This document shows positions 54,410-64,000 of a stretch of DNA of 64,000 nt, one piece after another (position 1 is the first letter of the stretch; every line of letters starts with the position of its first letter). The stretch spans positions 123,821-187,820 of the forward strand of contig JAKUHH010000108.1 of the NCBI GenBank assembly GCA_022701365.1. The letters run 5' to 3'. Below the pieces are notes generated by a model. The model searched no databases. It worked only from the letters and a program-made list of their open reading frames with translations, and was not told the DNA's origin. The translations under genes were made by a program, and so were the position numbers. This DNA is from Mycocentrospora acerina (taxonomy: Eukaryota; Ascomycota; Dothideomycetes; Pleosporales).

Positions 54410-56543
54410 ATGGCGCTCGAACGCGTCGACTCTGTTGATTCGGAGGAGGTGTACGATTATGTCATCTGCGGGTAATTTCTCCCTTCTCTTTCCTTTCATC
54501 CCTAGGATTCTTGAAGCGTGAAGTTTGGTTGTCTCTCATCTCGTTTCATTTTACAATAAGACTTTGAATTAGAACTAACATGTTGCATCTACAGTGGTGG
54601 AACATCCGGCTGTGTCATAGCAGGCCGTCTTGCCGAAGACCTCAATGCGAAAATTCTTGTTCTGGAAGCTGGGCCAGATAACAAGGATCTGGAGAATGTT
54701 CACATGGCAGGCGGGTATGGCTTCCTCCCCCTTCCTCACATCATAGTACAATACTCACCAGTATAATCACACAGATGGAGCAAGAACTTTGATAGTGAAA
54801 CCGACTGGAATATTGTGACGGAACCAATGCACGCTGTGGACAACCGACAAGTAAAAGTCAGCCGGGGGCGGTTTCTAGGTGGCTCGAGTGGAGTGAACGG
54901 CACCCTTTGCATACGCGGTACAAAGCAGGATTACGATGATTGGGGGATGGAAGAGTGGAGCGGAGACAAGATGTTTGAGTATATGAAAAAGGTTCGTCTC
55001 CCTCTTCTTTTCCTGCTCACTGAATGTTACAGGCAAAGCTGATAAGAAGTATAAAAAAACAGTCGGAGACTTTCCACGCCAAAGACTGGCACAAGGCGGA
55101 TGTAAACGTCCATGGCGACTCTGGTCCTCTGCACATTGAACCCCACGATCTCGCTCCCATCTCCGAGCGTGTCAAAGAAAGTATGATTGATAAGGGGCTT
55201 GCGTACCACCCAGATATGTTTTCCACAGGCGAGACGCCACAAGGCTGCGGTGACGTGCCACGTACGGTTCACAACGGTATACGCACCACAGCAGCAGACT
55301 TCATCACAAAGGGGTATCGACGCGAGAATATCACCATCAAGACGGATGTGACGGTGGACAGGATTCTTTTTGCAGAGGGAGAAGGCGAGCCGAGAGCGAC
55401 GGGCGTGGCGACGATTTCGAAGGCGGGAAAGAAGACTGAGTACTTTGCCAGGAAGGAGGTTATTCTTTCTGCGGGTGCGTATTGCAGTCCAGTGGTGTTG
55501 ATGCGCTCTGGTATTGGACCGAAAGCGGAGTTGGAAAAACACGACATCAAGTGTCTCGTCGATCTTCCTGGCGTGGGGAAGAATCTCATGGACCATGTTG
55601 TATGTCATCACCACTATCCCCAAACCAAACAACTTCATTGTGCTAATCATCTGTCAGCTCTGCTTCATTTTCTACGAGGTCTCCGAACCCAACCTCACAA
55701 ACGACTACTTAGCCTACCACGGCGACTCGCTAGAGTCGTCCTACAAACTCTACCAAGAAAAAAAAACCGGCGTGCTCTCCACCTTTCCATTTGGAATCTT
55801 CGGCTATGCACGTCTCGACGATCGTCTCCAGGACTCCGAGTTGTGGCAAAACGCTCCCAGAGAACCAGGCCGCGATCCCATGGGCCTCACCTCCTCGCAG
55901 CCAAACATCGAGTTCTGGAACACAGAGATGTACGGCGGGCCCGGGCAGTACGCGGATTTTCCCGTAGATAACAAGCATTCGTTTGCCATGTGTGCGTTGC
56001 TGTTTAATCAGCATTCGCGCGGGACGGTGACAATAAAGAGTAAGGATGCGGCGGAGATTCCGGTGGTGGACCACAAGTACATGGATGACCCGTTGGATAT
56101 GTTGGTCATGAGTGAGGCGTGTCGGTTGGGAAATGAGATTATTACGCAGGGCAAGGGGACAAAGGACATCGTCAAGGGGAGTTGGCCTGAGAAGTTGACG
56201 CATCATCAACATGCGACTCGAGAGGATTGGGAGCCATATGTCAGGGAGCATGCTACAACTTGTAAGTGTTTGATTGCGTGGTGTGATTTGGTTGCTGGCT
56301 GACAATGGCGCAGGTTACCATGCTTCTGGCACTTGTGCGATGGGTAAATCTGGAGACCCAAATGCCGTGCTCGATAGCAAGTTGAGGGTCCGTGGAGTAC
56401 GCGGGCTGCGAGTCGCAGATGCCAGCTCGATCCCGAAGGTGAACAACGGACACACGCAGATGGTTGCGTATGGTATCGGCGAGGGTGCGGCGGAGATGAT
56501 CAGGGAGGATGTTGGGAAACATTTCATGAAGCTTAAGTTGTAG
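54410..56543 (+). CDS. GMC family FAD-dependent oxidoreductase
   Basis: Flavoenzyme of the glucose-methanol-choline family, oxidising an alcohol-type substrate. Model: 589 aa in six exons: 54410-54471, 54595-54714, 54775-54991, 55063-55599, 55658-56261 and 56314-56543. Every join keeps frame. Splicing exon 1 to 2 completes the dinucleotide-binding motif (DYVICGGGTSGCVIAGRLAE). GMC signature 1 is in GRFLGGSSGVNGTLCIRG, signature 2 in SAGAYCSPVVLMRSGIGP. The catalytic base region is CYHASGTCAMG, and the second catalytic residue lies in VNNGHTQM. For exon 4 an alternative acceptor at 55031-55032 would add ten residues in frame but leaves an intron of only 41 nt, so the later one (71 nt) is preferred. 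No signal peptide, so probably intracellular. The substrate cannot be told from sequence; no cluster of tailoring genes surrounds it. Confidence 0.87.
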
Positions 56544-57070
56544 TAAAGTAGAACATAGAAAAACTAAATAGAGATATCACTTTTGCTGAAATTCGTTGTA
56601 TGGTATGTGTATTTGTAGAGGTGATGCTAACAATGAATTCAAACTTGCCGAAAGTGCCTTGAAAAGAGCTATCATAGACATTCTCGAGTATGTATTCACT
56701 TTAGTGGCAGTGAATTTCTTGATTGACGATAGAATTTCAAATCCCTGACCATGTCAGTGCACTTTAATGTTTTAACTTACCCTGTAGTTTGCTCGTTGTG
56801 AATTCTCGCCTTCTAAGAAGAGTGAAAGACATGTTAGGCCCAAGATGTGGCTTCTTTGAAAGCCCAGCCATGTAGTGAAAGCCTAGAGAATTCGCTTGCA
56901 GTTTCAAGTCGGGAAATTCGACACATTTTTTCCATTCATAGAATTTCATTTTCACTTCAACAGTGAGATCATTTCGTCCTCCCACCAACCCCAAGTGTCT
57001 TCTTGCTTCCTATACCCAGCTCTTGTCTTCCCTACTACCAAAATTCAACACGCCGTATTTATAACCGACA
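56544..57070. other. Intergenic spacer
   Basis: Downstream of the GMC gene and upstream of the small three-exon gene. A 76-codon minus-strand frame at 56764-56994 lacks motifs. Nothing else seen. Confidence 0.55.
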
Positions 57071-57588
57071 ATGTTTCAAGGTTTTCGAGAAACTTATGAA
57101 GGTAAAGTAATCGCCTTTTATGCTCATCAGCTCTTACTAAAGCAAATTTGCAGCAATGGCATTCCCATTGGAGATGATCTCAATGATGGGCTACACGGCT
57201 GAGCTACAAGCCGAAGCCATCAAAGATGCAGAGCGCGAGCGCAAACGCAAACATACTGCGGCTACTACTGGTACGCGTATCGGCCAGCAATCTACAGGTG
57301 AGGTTTTCAATACATTGAAGTGACCCAGATTCTGACACTGTATTAGTTGAGCAGCCAACGCTGACTGAAGAGGTTCTCCCGGGTAAGTCCTTGAAAACAC
57401 TGGGTCGAAGATGTCTTCAGCGGACCTTCAAATGGCTACGACTGAGTGGAGAGAAGAAGCATAATGTGAAGGAGCTCGGCGAGCTTGTGCCGTCACAAAA
57501 TATCCAGCCATTACATGCGCCACCTGTTGCTAGTAGTAACGCGGATGCGCCCCTGATACCTGGTTGTGCCGCCCCAGTGGCTCTTTAG
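57071..57588 (+). CDS. Small three-exon orphan protein
   Basis: Candidate 138-aa protein in exons 57071-57101, 57154-57297 and 57347-57588. Introns are 52 and 49 nt with GTAAAG and GTGAGG donors, a TACTAA branch-like sequence in the first, and CAG/TAG acceptors; both joins keep frame. The predicted product starts MFQGFRETYEAMAFPLEMI, continues with a charged helix (AEAIKDAERERKRKH), then a basic middle (RRCLQRTFKWLRL) and a Pro/Ala-rich end. No signal peptide, membrane segment or recognised domain. The consistent splice signals favour a genuine gene, but there is no homology evidence available here. Function unknown. Confidence 0.5.
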
Positions 57589-57856
57589 ACTGAGCACAAG
57601 ATAGCCACCTCTTCCCAACTCTCTCACAGAGACAGAGATACTGAGAAGCTGCCGTCATTGCCAGCTCACTGGCTCATGAACGAGATGTCAACAGGGAGTC
57701 ACGTCCACTGCCGATCAAAGAGCTTATAATGATCAACGAAGGCGAGGGGGAGAGATTGGCGACGCACAGCAATATCGACGAGTAGACGGTGCCAGAAAGT
57801 AGCCATGATGGTAAACAAATAGGGAGTAGAAGAGGTGAAAAATACGGTGTTGCCTA

Positions 57857-57900
57857 CGATGCCAGCACGCATTGCCGACGATGCCAGCACGCATTGCCGA
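57857..57900 (+). repeat. Perfect 22-bp tandem duplication
   Basis: The unit CGATGCCAGCACGCATTG plus CCGA is present twice without mismatch, at 57857-57878 and 57879-57900. It lies in intergenic sequence. Confidence 0.9.
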
Positions 57901-59011
57901 TCAATAATCACTGAAGAATGGCAATTAGCTGGTAAATTAAACCTTGCGTGTGCTGCTTGAGTTTGGATTGGATATTGAAGAGTGAAGACATTCTGCTTCG
58001 TTATCAACGAAAGAACAAAAAGAGTTGGAGTTTTGGGACGTCGAGTGGGTAAGATTTGCAGAACATTGGTATCCTCAGAGAGTTGTGGATGTAGGTAACG
58101 AGAGGAATAACGAGTTTGAAAACGTGGATAGCCATCTTCATTTGCGTCTTACTATTCACCTACTATTGTCATGCTTCCTGTCGATCTTGAAAGCACGACC
58201 AGTTAAATCGGCTTTAGAAACCTTCCGAACGGCGCGTGAGACAGTCTCGCTCCAGCAAAGCCCATAGTATGCCTCAATGGCTTTTTACATATGCGGAACA
58301 AAAGAGATCCAGAGTCCACACATATCCAGGCGTGGCCAGGCTTGGCCCGCCAGCTCTAGCCCGCCGGCACCGACGCTTGCCGCACTGTACTCGGCCCTCG
58401 TCGCTCACCTCAACCGTTGCATCTTCACTATCCGATACCGGTGCCGACAAACGCCACTCGAATAGGAAGTGGAGACTCACGTTTTCATAAGAGAAGATTG
58501 CACGTAGAAAGTTGTTGTCTAAGCTGGCTACATTCGGCTTCTGCAGAGTGCGGCGGCATGACATTGGTCGTAGGGCGAGCCGAGCTTTACTGCGCTCCAC
58601 GTCGTGTTTTGCGGGGAACATGATCGTGACCTGGCACGGGGTCATGATCGTAATGTAGATCTGACCAGCGGCACGGGAACGTGAGTGGCATTTGCATAGG
58701 GATATTGTGAAAAGTGAAGAGAGTGATGCTAATGGGTAGATGATCACTGATAAGATCCGCATGCGCCTCGTCCCAACAGCCATCATCGTCTCCCCATCAC
58801 AAACAACGATGGTATCGCAACCCACAAATTCCGATGATACCGTCTACCCCACAAAAGCAACTTTAGATATTGCCCAATTATGTTAGCGCCGTATTGTGGC
58901 CGATATGTCGGTTGCGTCAGATCTCGAGCATCATCATGCATGCCGACGGAAGCCGCGTGGGGGGCGCAAGAGTGTAGATGGCTCTTGGTTGACAGTGAAC
59001 GTGGTCCAAGG

Positions 59012-59017
59012 TATATA
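59012..59017 (+). promoter_or_regulatory. TATA-like element upstream of proline dehydrogenase
   Basis: TATATA about 190 bp before the proline dehydrogenase ATG. Suggestive by position only. Confidence 0.35.
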
Positions 59018-59203
59018 GTTCGTTAGTCACTACGTCAAAGGTCACAGGACTTGCAATCATACCGACTTTCTCTCCCTCTCAAAAACAAAAAGTGCGAAGG
59101 CTCTCAGCATCACAATTGGCCCAATCACTCCCGTCTGCGTGCTACAAAGAGAACGCAACCACCAATTCGGACATTGATATCCCAGGATTGCACATCATCA
59201 ACC

Positions 59204-60673
59204 ATGCTTCCTAGGATACAACACCTTCAGCGTTTCGAGCGCCTTGCCCTCTCTCAATCACAGCGTACTTTCTCTCAAACTCGGCGACATGTACACTCGC
59301 GACGCAATCTCTCTCTGCCGACGTCACAGCATATAGTTGATTCTTCACAACTCCTACCCACTAAGTCCACCTCGCCAGAAGCATCCCCCAAATCGGTTCT
59401 CTCCCGCCTACCTACCTCGACGGTTTTCCGCTCCTATCTTATCACCGCCATGTCTTCGTCACCCGCCCTACTATCTCTATGCTTCGGCATTCTTCGGAAG
59501 ATGCTCGATTCTAAATCATACCTCATGAGCATCGAGCGGAACCCGGTGCTTTCGAAGATCCTGAAGAGTACCTTTTATGCACAGTTCTGCGTAGGCGAGA
59601 AGCGCGACGAGGTTGTACGAAACACAGACTTCGCGCGGACGCTAGGATACAATGGTATTCTTTTCGAGTATGCACTGGAAGTGCTTGGCGGAGCAGAGCC
59701 CACTGCAGCAGAGACAAAGCTGGAGATTGAAACATGGAGGAGGGGCATGTTACAGAGCGTGGACATGGCAAGGGAGGGTGACTTCGTTGGACTGAAGTAT
59801 GTAATTTCTGTCTCTTACCGATCGCTTCCATATTAACATTCCATCAGATGGTCCGGCCTTGGTCGCCACGCGCTCAAGCTCCTCCAGAACCAACAAGACG
59901 CTACACCCGAGATGTGGGCAGCTATAACCGCCGCCTGCGATGCCGCTGCCGCAAAGAATGTTTCCCTACTCCCTGGCGCTGAAGAAGAAGTGACCAACCT
60001 TGGTCTCGAAAAATGGACGCTCGCCTTGCAGAAAAAGTACAACGTCAATGGTCGTGCCGTTCTTTACATCACCTACCAATGCTACCTTCGACGCATCTCT
60101 GAGCGCATCGCTCAGCACCTCGAAATCGCATCAAAGGGCGGCTATACTGCAGGCGTGAAGCTTGTTCGAGGTGCATACCTTACCTCGGAACCCCGGGAAC
60201 TCACATTCGACACAAAGGAGGGCACAGATGCCAACTACGATGCCTGCGCCCGCGCTGTGCTCGAGCAGCGATGGACTGACAAGATTGCCGCGCCCACACC
60301 CAACACGCCTTTCCCAGCCGTTAACATTGTCCTCGCAACCCACAACCTACCTTCCATCGAAGCCGCAAAGTCAATCCGCGCCTCACAGCTCAGCTCAGCT
60401 TCTGCAGAATCGCTGCCACGCCTTACCTACGCTCAGCTCCAAGGCATGGCCGATGAGATCTCGCAGAGCCTAGTGCAGGACCCGATGATGAAGAAGGATT
60501 CATATGCTAAGGTTGTAAAGTGTATGACCTGGGGTACGACGACGGAGTGCCTGAACTTTTTGCTCAGACGTGCGAGCGAGAACAAGGAGGCTGCGGCCAG
60601 AACAGAAGATACCAGGCGAGCCATGGGAAGTGAGCTTTGGAGGAGATTGAAAGGTGTTTTCGCTCTCGCATAG
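59204..60673 (+). CDS. Proline dehydrogenase, mitochondrial
   Basis: FAD-dependent enzyme that oxidises proline to pyrroline-5-carboxylate in the mitochondrial inner membrane or matrix, the first step of proline use as nitrogen and carbon source. Model: 472 aa in two exons, 59204-59796 and 59848-60673, with a 51-nt intron. The start at 59204 (MLPRIQHLQRFERL) gives an Arg/Ser/Gln-rich, acid-poor N-terminus typical of a mitochondrial presequence. The TIM-barrel motifs follow: YNGILFEYALEVLGG, a central ILYITYQCYLRR-like strand and helix (VLYITYQCYLRRISE), KLVRGAYL with the substrate/FAD-contact Lys and Arg, VNIVLATHN, and near the C-terminus YAQLQGMADEI and WGTTTECLNFLLRRASEN, the last bearing the paired Arg that bind the proline carboxylate. 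All signature residues appear intact. Proline induction is expected for the family but no regulator is encoded nearby. Confidence 0.92.
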
Positions 60674-61053
60674 GTTTTGGAGAACAGCGTGGATTTTGGA
60701 TTTGAATCGAGCGTGCATGCATAAGTTATGGAGTCGTGATGGACAGCTGGGTGTTTGGCGTTTGCAGGTACTTGGGGTTTAGCGATTACAAAGTGAATTT
60801 AGGTCAGGCATTAAAGTCAATGAATTACATACGTTTCAACAATATAAAGCAATCCAGAATTAAGCAACAATTGTCACCTTTGCCATTGTTTTTTTTTTTG
60901 TAAAGCTTGGCACACGCTGATTGATGCCCCACTTGTTGCAGTGCAGAAGGCCCACATATTGAATACAAGAGGCGACTGCGCAAGTCTCTTCACTACAGAA
61001 AATATTACATTGATATTGCATTTGGTTTTGCTTATATTCATCAATCAAGCATC
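60674..61053. other. Intergenic spacer
   Basis: Three-prime region of the proline dehydrogenase gene up to the tRNA. AT-rich; includes a poly-T run near 60889-60898. No gene supported. Confidence 0.6.
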
Positions 61054-61125
61054 GCCTGCTTGGCCAAGTGGTAAGGCGTCGCACTTGTAATGCGAAGATC
61101 GCTCGTTCGATTCGGGTAGTAGGCA
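61054..61125 (+). tRNA. tRNA-Thr (anticodon UGU)
   Basis: A 72-nt cloverleaf without intron. The acceptor stem pairs GCCTGCT with AGTAGGC (one G-U), followed by discriminator A at 61125. The D-arm region reads TGGCCAAGTGGTAAGGC and carries the A-box. The anticodon stem TCGCA/TGCGA (61079-61083 and 61091-61095) encloses loop CTTGTAA with anticodon TGT at 61086-61088, decoding ACA threonine. The T arm is GCTCG-TTCGATT-CGGGT with two G-U pairs and holds the B-box GTTCGATTC. Fold and internal promoters look functional. Confidence 0.93.
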
Positions 61126-62744
61126 GCAAACAACTTTCTTTTTTGCAGATGCCCAATGCAACATCATTCTGCACTACGATTGGCAACCGACATGTCATTC
61201 TTACTTTTTTTGCGCAAAGGGAGATACGTTTTAACAGTCCAATTTAAGATGTCAATTGCTTGTACAGTCAAATTACAGACTAGTTCTTCCCTTCCTGTGC
61301 TGTCAAGATCTGAGTGCTGGAGAGTATCGGGACATACAGGGGTACTGTCTGTGCGTTTGCGATGGTGTGCCCTTACGTCCTCTCCTTGCCAATGCCATAG
61401 ACCCTATCAACACAGCTACACAATATACACAATTCTGTTGAATCTCAATTTTACCTGAGAAGCAGATTCCTCGAGGTAGTTAGTGCACTCCAGGCAACGC
61501 AGGTATCTCTTTGCAAGCCGCTGTGGAGAGCGTAAGTATAGCGCTGACGACATCCGCACATAATACTCGCAACTCCTATAATCGGCGAGTTTTATCAACC
61601 AGTAAGGGCACGGATGAAGCCAAGCTAGATAGAATTGAAACACTATCGATAGAGTCGCGTGCTTTCGAACCTCAAATCTACGATGAGCAGATGGCTGGTC
61701 CAGAAGTGCATTACTCGGTGGCCAAGATTGTAGATGAACCGCCGTCCTTCTGATATTGATTGATTGGAAACTATGAAGTACACTCACAATGCATCTTTTT
61801 TTTTTACCCCAGCGAGAAACACTCCCTTGGGAGCGAAGAAATAACTCACAGCTTGAAATCAAGGGACATCACAGGCATCAGATACCAACATTTACGGGTT
61901 GCATCACTTTGTCTATTCTCATTCGTCCGGATTCCAGGTCTGCGGCGAGGCCTCTGCTAAGACGTATCAGTGTTTAATGAGAGGTGTCTGACAAGAGCTT
62001 GGGATCCTTTAAGAATCTTGGCAATGGGTACAAGCCGCCAAGCAAGTGTGGAGCGGAGTCTAATGCCCCGAACATATTGACTCTCTCGAAAGAAGATTGT
62101 CCGGATCGACAAATCAATTGGGGATTACTTTGCGGGGTCATCGTAAAGCACTGCGCTTCCACTCAGATGGGAAGGTCGAGATTAATTTCATCACAAGATG
62201 GATTCCGATCTGCTTAGGCTTCCGTTTGTCCACCAGTTGATATGGACGTGGACAAACAGAGACTAAGAATACGAGTAGCAGGTAAAGGGCCGAGAGAATC
62301 ACGTAGTTTAGCAATCCGGGGTACTGATGCATGAAACACAATGGCGTGGTAACAAAGCATGAAAGGAACCTAGCTGGCTTGACAGAGGGCCTCGGCGGAT
62401 CAATATCCCTACCTTTTCCAGAAGAGCATATCGCCGCTCCAAGATCTGCTAACTATAGAAGGTGACCAAGACTTATAGGATACAGTGGCGTGTTAACTAT
62501 GTATATTCTTAAGAATGGCGTTTGAAACATGTCTAATTTGATTAAAAGCAGATGGCTGAGCACACATATAGCACTGCCGATCATGACTCTGTTTTGACTA
62601 GGAATCTGCTATAGACGTGCGGGTCATATCAGTTGAATGCGACCTCTCCCTACTGAGAAAATAATATAAGTAGGGCCGCCTTGCCTCTGCTTCTGGCATA
62701 TAGGACTTGCCAACCCCAATCATTCGTTACCTGCAGCTGTCGTC
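61126..62744. other. Gene-free stretch upstream of the beta-helix gene
   Basis: About 1.6 kb with frames of 60-148 codons on both strands (the longest at 61416-61862, minus) and no motif or plausible splice structure. AT-rich. No transposon-like termini noticed. Confidence 0.55.
62661..62669 (+). promoter_or_regulatory. TATA-like element upstream of the beta-helix gene
   Basis: ATAATATAA lies about 80 bp before the ATG at 62745. Position and composition fit a TATA box; no further evidence. Confidence 0.4.
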
Positions 62745-63975
62745 ATGGTTATATCTTCCGTTCTTACGACAGTGTTCGCACTTGTCTCAGTCGTAGCTGC
62801 TCAGTGCGGCTCAGGATCTCCTCACGCTACAGTCACCGGCTCTGGCAGCTCGTTCAGAGCCTTGAGAGGCTCAAGCGAAGTGTACTCAGGCTCCGACTAC
62901 CGCGCCGCCATCCAAGCTGCACTTGATTCCATTACTAGTGGCCAACGTGTTGCTGTCATTGCATCAGGATCCATCGGTGCCAGCACGATTACCATTACTA
63001 GTGGCAAGATCTTTGAAGGATGCGGAACTATCAATACCGTCCTTAGATCAGGCAGAGGTGCCATAGAGAGTACAGGAACAACCGGTAAGTCTAAAGCGCT
63101 TACGAAGATCAATATATTCCAGCCTTTTTCTAGACAAAAGCTTGCGAAATAAACATTAGGTTTACTGGTTACATGGTTTGAACTGACACGAAAGCGCAGG
63201 TGTTCAAATCCCATACTTGACGATGACGGGCAATCCCTACTTCGGTCTACGCTTTTCAGGAACCACGGGCCTGACTCTGGGGGTTATCAACTTCAACCTG
63301 AGCGGTGGAATGGGCATCCGGTAAAGATTTATCATGACTAAAAGGTCACAACATCTCTAACTATCGCATAGCTTCGATCGCGACCTGGCTGCGAACACTA
63401 ACGTCAGGATGGACGCAATAACGTGTACAGGGGCCAGCAGCCACTGTGTCGAAGTTTGGAATATCGCTGGCCTTACCATAAACTCGGTGGTGGCCAGGGA
63501 CTGTGGAGAGAGCGGCCTACTTCTCCAGGCTAGTACCAACATCAGAGTGGGACTGGTCGACGGCAACAATGTCGGCACCGGCACTGGTTATGGAACGCTA
63601 CGATTCGCTAATCGAAACGGTCGTTCGAGCTCCGGCAGCTACAGCACTAATGTTTTCATCGAAAATGTCAGATCTCGCGGCGGTGGTCGTGGTCTCTTCT
63701 GCGTCTCGGAATCCGGTGGTGCTGAAATCGGAACTCTCGACTTGGCCAACAACGGCAACAATGCCATCCTGATCGAGAACTGCTATGGCGTCATCATCAG
63801 GGGTGGAACCGTCAGTGGTGGAGGAGAAGTGCGTATTGCTGCTCGCACTGAGTTTGCCAACACGAGGGACATCAACATTACGTTGAGGGTCGACGGAACT
63901 TCGGTCAGAGAGAGCCCTTGTGCTGACAACAGCACTTGGAACCTCTCTGGTAACGGCGCAAGGAATATCTGCTAG
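62745..63975 (+). CDS. Secreted right-handed beta-helix protein (pectate-lyase-like fold)
   Basis: Predicted extracellular protein of 354 aa in three exons, 62745-63084, 63200-63320 and 63372-63975, with introns of 115 and 51 nt. Residues 1-19 form a signal peptide (MVISSVLTTVFALVSVVAA) before QCGSGSPHATVTG. The mature region has an amphipathic helix (YRAAIQAALDSI) capping a long series of short Gly/Asn/Ile/Val-rich strands (ITITSGKIFEGCGTIN, LTLGVINFNLSGGMGI, CVEVWNIAGLTINSVV, GLLLQASTNIRVGLVDG, AILIENCYGVIIRGGTVSG), the signature of a parallel beta-helix as in pectate lyases and related carbohydrate-active proteins. Six or more cysteines and several N-x-S/T sites fit secretion. I cannot pick out a definite catalytic set, so polysaccharide lyase or hydrolase activity is only a possibility. 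The gene ends 25 bp before the window edge. Confidence 0.8.
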
Positions 63976-64000
63976 ATAAAACTTTCTGTGTACGTACGAA

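Larger units (their letters stand above)
57589..59203. other. Intergenic region upstream of proline dehydrogenase
   Basis: About 1.6 kb. Minus-strand frames at 57699-58007 and 58274-58825 show no recognisable motif and no splice partners. Contains a 22-bp tandem duplication and a TATA-like element, listed separately. Confidence 0.55.

Noticed and set aside
58274..58825. 183-codon minus-strand frame upstream of proline dehydrogenase
   Set aside because: No recognisable domain, uneven composition, and other frames overlap it; support too weak to call.
1..64000. Search for transposons, CRISPR arrays, viral insertions and a biosynthetic gene cluster
   Set aside because: No transposase or reverse-transcriptase motifs, long terminal repeats, spaced direct repeats, or megasynthase domains were seen; the repeats found are all short microsatellites.

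Overview
The window looks like nuclear chromosomal DNA of a filamentous ascomycete, most likely a Dothideomycete of the Pleosporales type. The basis is the gene content (Zn2Cys6 regulator, SLX4, MUP1-type permease, fungal HMG-CoA reductase with a sterol-sensing domain, N-acetylglucosamine-induced-protein family, YIL108W-type metallopeptidase) and the intron style: many introns of about 48-65 nt with GT...CTAAC/CTGAC...AG. The order-level placement is inference. I rebuilt gene models by hand by joining reading frames at splice signals. Every model keeps frame across its joins, but none has transcript support.

Layout. 0-7 kb: a small zinc-ribbon-like protein, a Zn2Cys6 transcription factor and the SLX4 scaffold of structure-specific nucleases, all on the minus strand. 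7-12.5 kb: a gene-poor stretch with only weak candidates (a 114-aa possibly secreted protein, a 205-aa orphan, and a small gene whose intron holds an assembly gap bounded by poly-G). 12.5-23.7 kb: an M28 carboxypeptidase, a methionine-type permease, a hotdog thioesterase, an SMP-30-type lactonase and a SET-domain protein. 25.8-40 kb: an Rck2/Srk1-type kinase, a secreted protein whose predicted mature N-terminus is histidine, a metallopeptidase with a lectin-like tail, the U2AF small subunit, a 71-aa membrane protein and a DUF3605 protein. 40-50 kb: HMG-CoA reductase, a convergent microsatellite-rich spacer, a single-pass cell-surface protein with a GC-AG intron, and an F-box protein. 50-64 kb: a propeller-like protein ending in a polybasic CaaX-like tail, a GMC oxidoreductase, a small orphan, mitochondrial proline dehydrogenase, a tRNA-Thr(UGU) and a secreted beta-helix protein.

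The genes are mostly independent housekeeping and accessory loci. I see no biosynthetic cluster, transposon, CRISPR array or virus. There is a loose nutrient theme (methionine uptake, acidic dipeptide hydrolysis, proline catabolism, sugar-lactone and GMC oxidation, secreted carbohydrate-type proteins), but nothing shows these genes are co-regulated. The observations most worth a second look are the His-1 secreted protein, the polybasic CaaX-like tail, the GC-AG intron and the possible small secreted protein in the gene-poor stretch.
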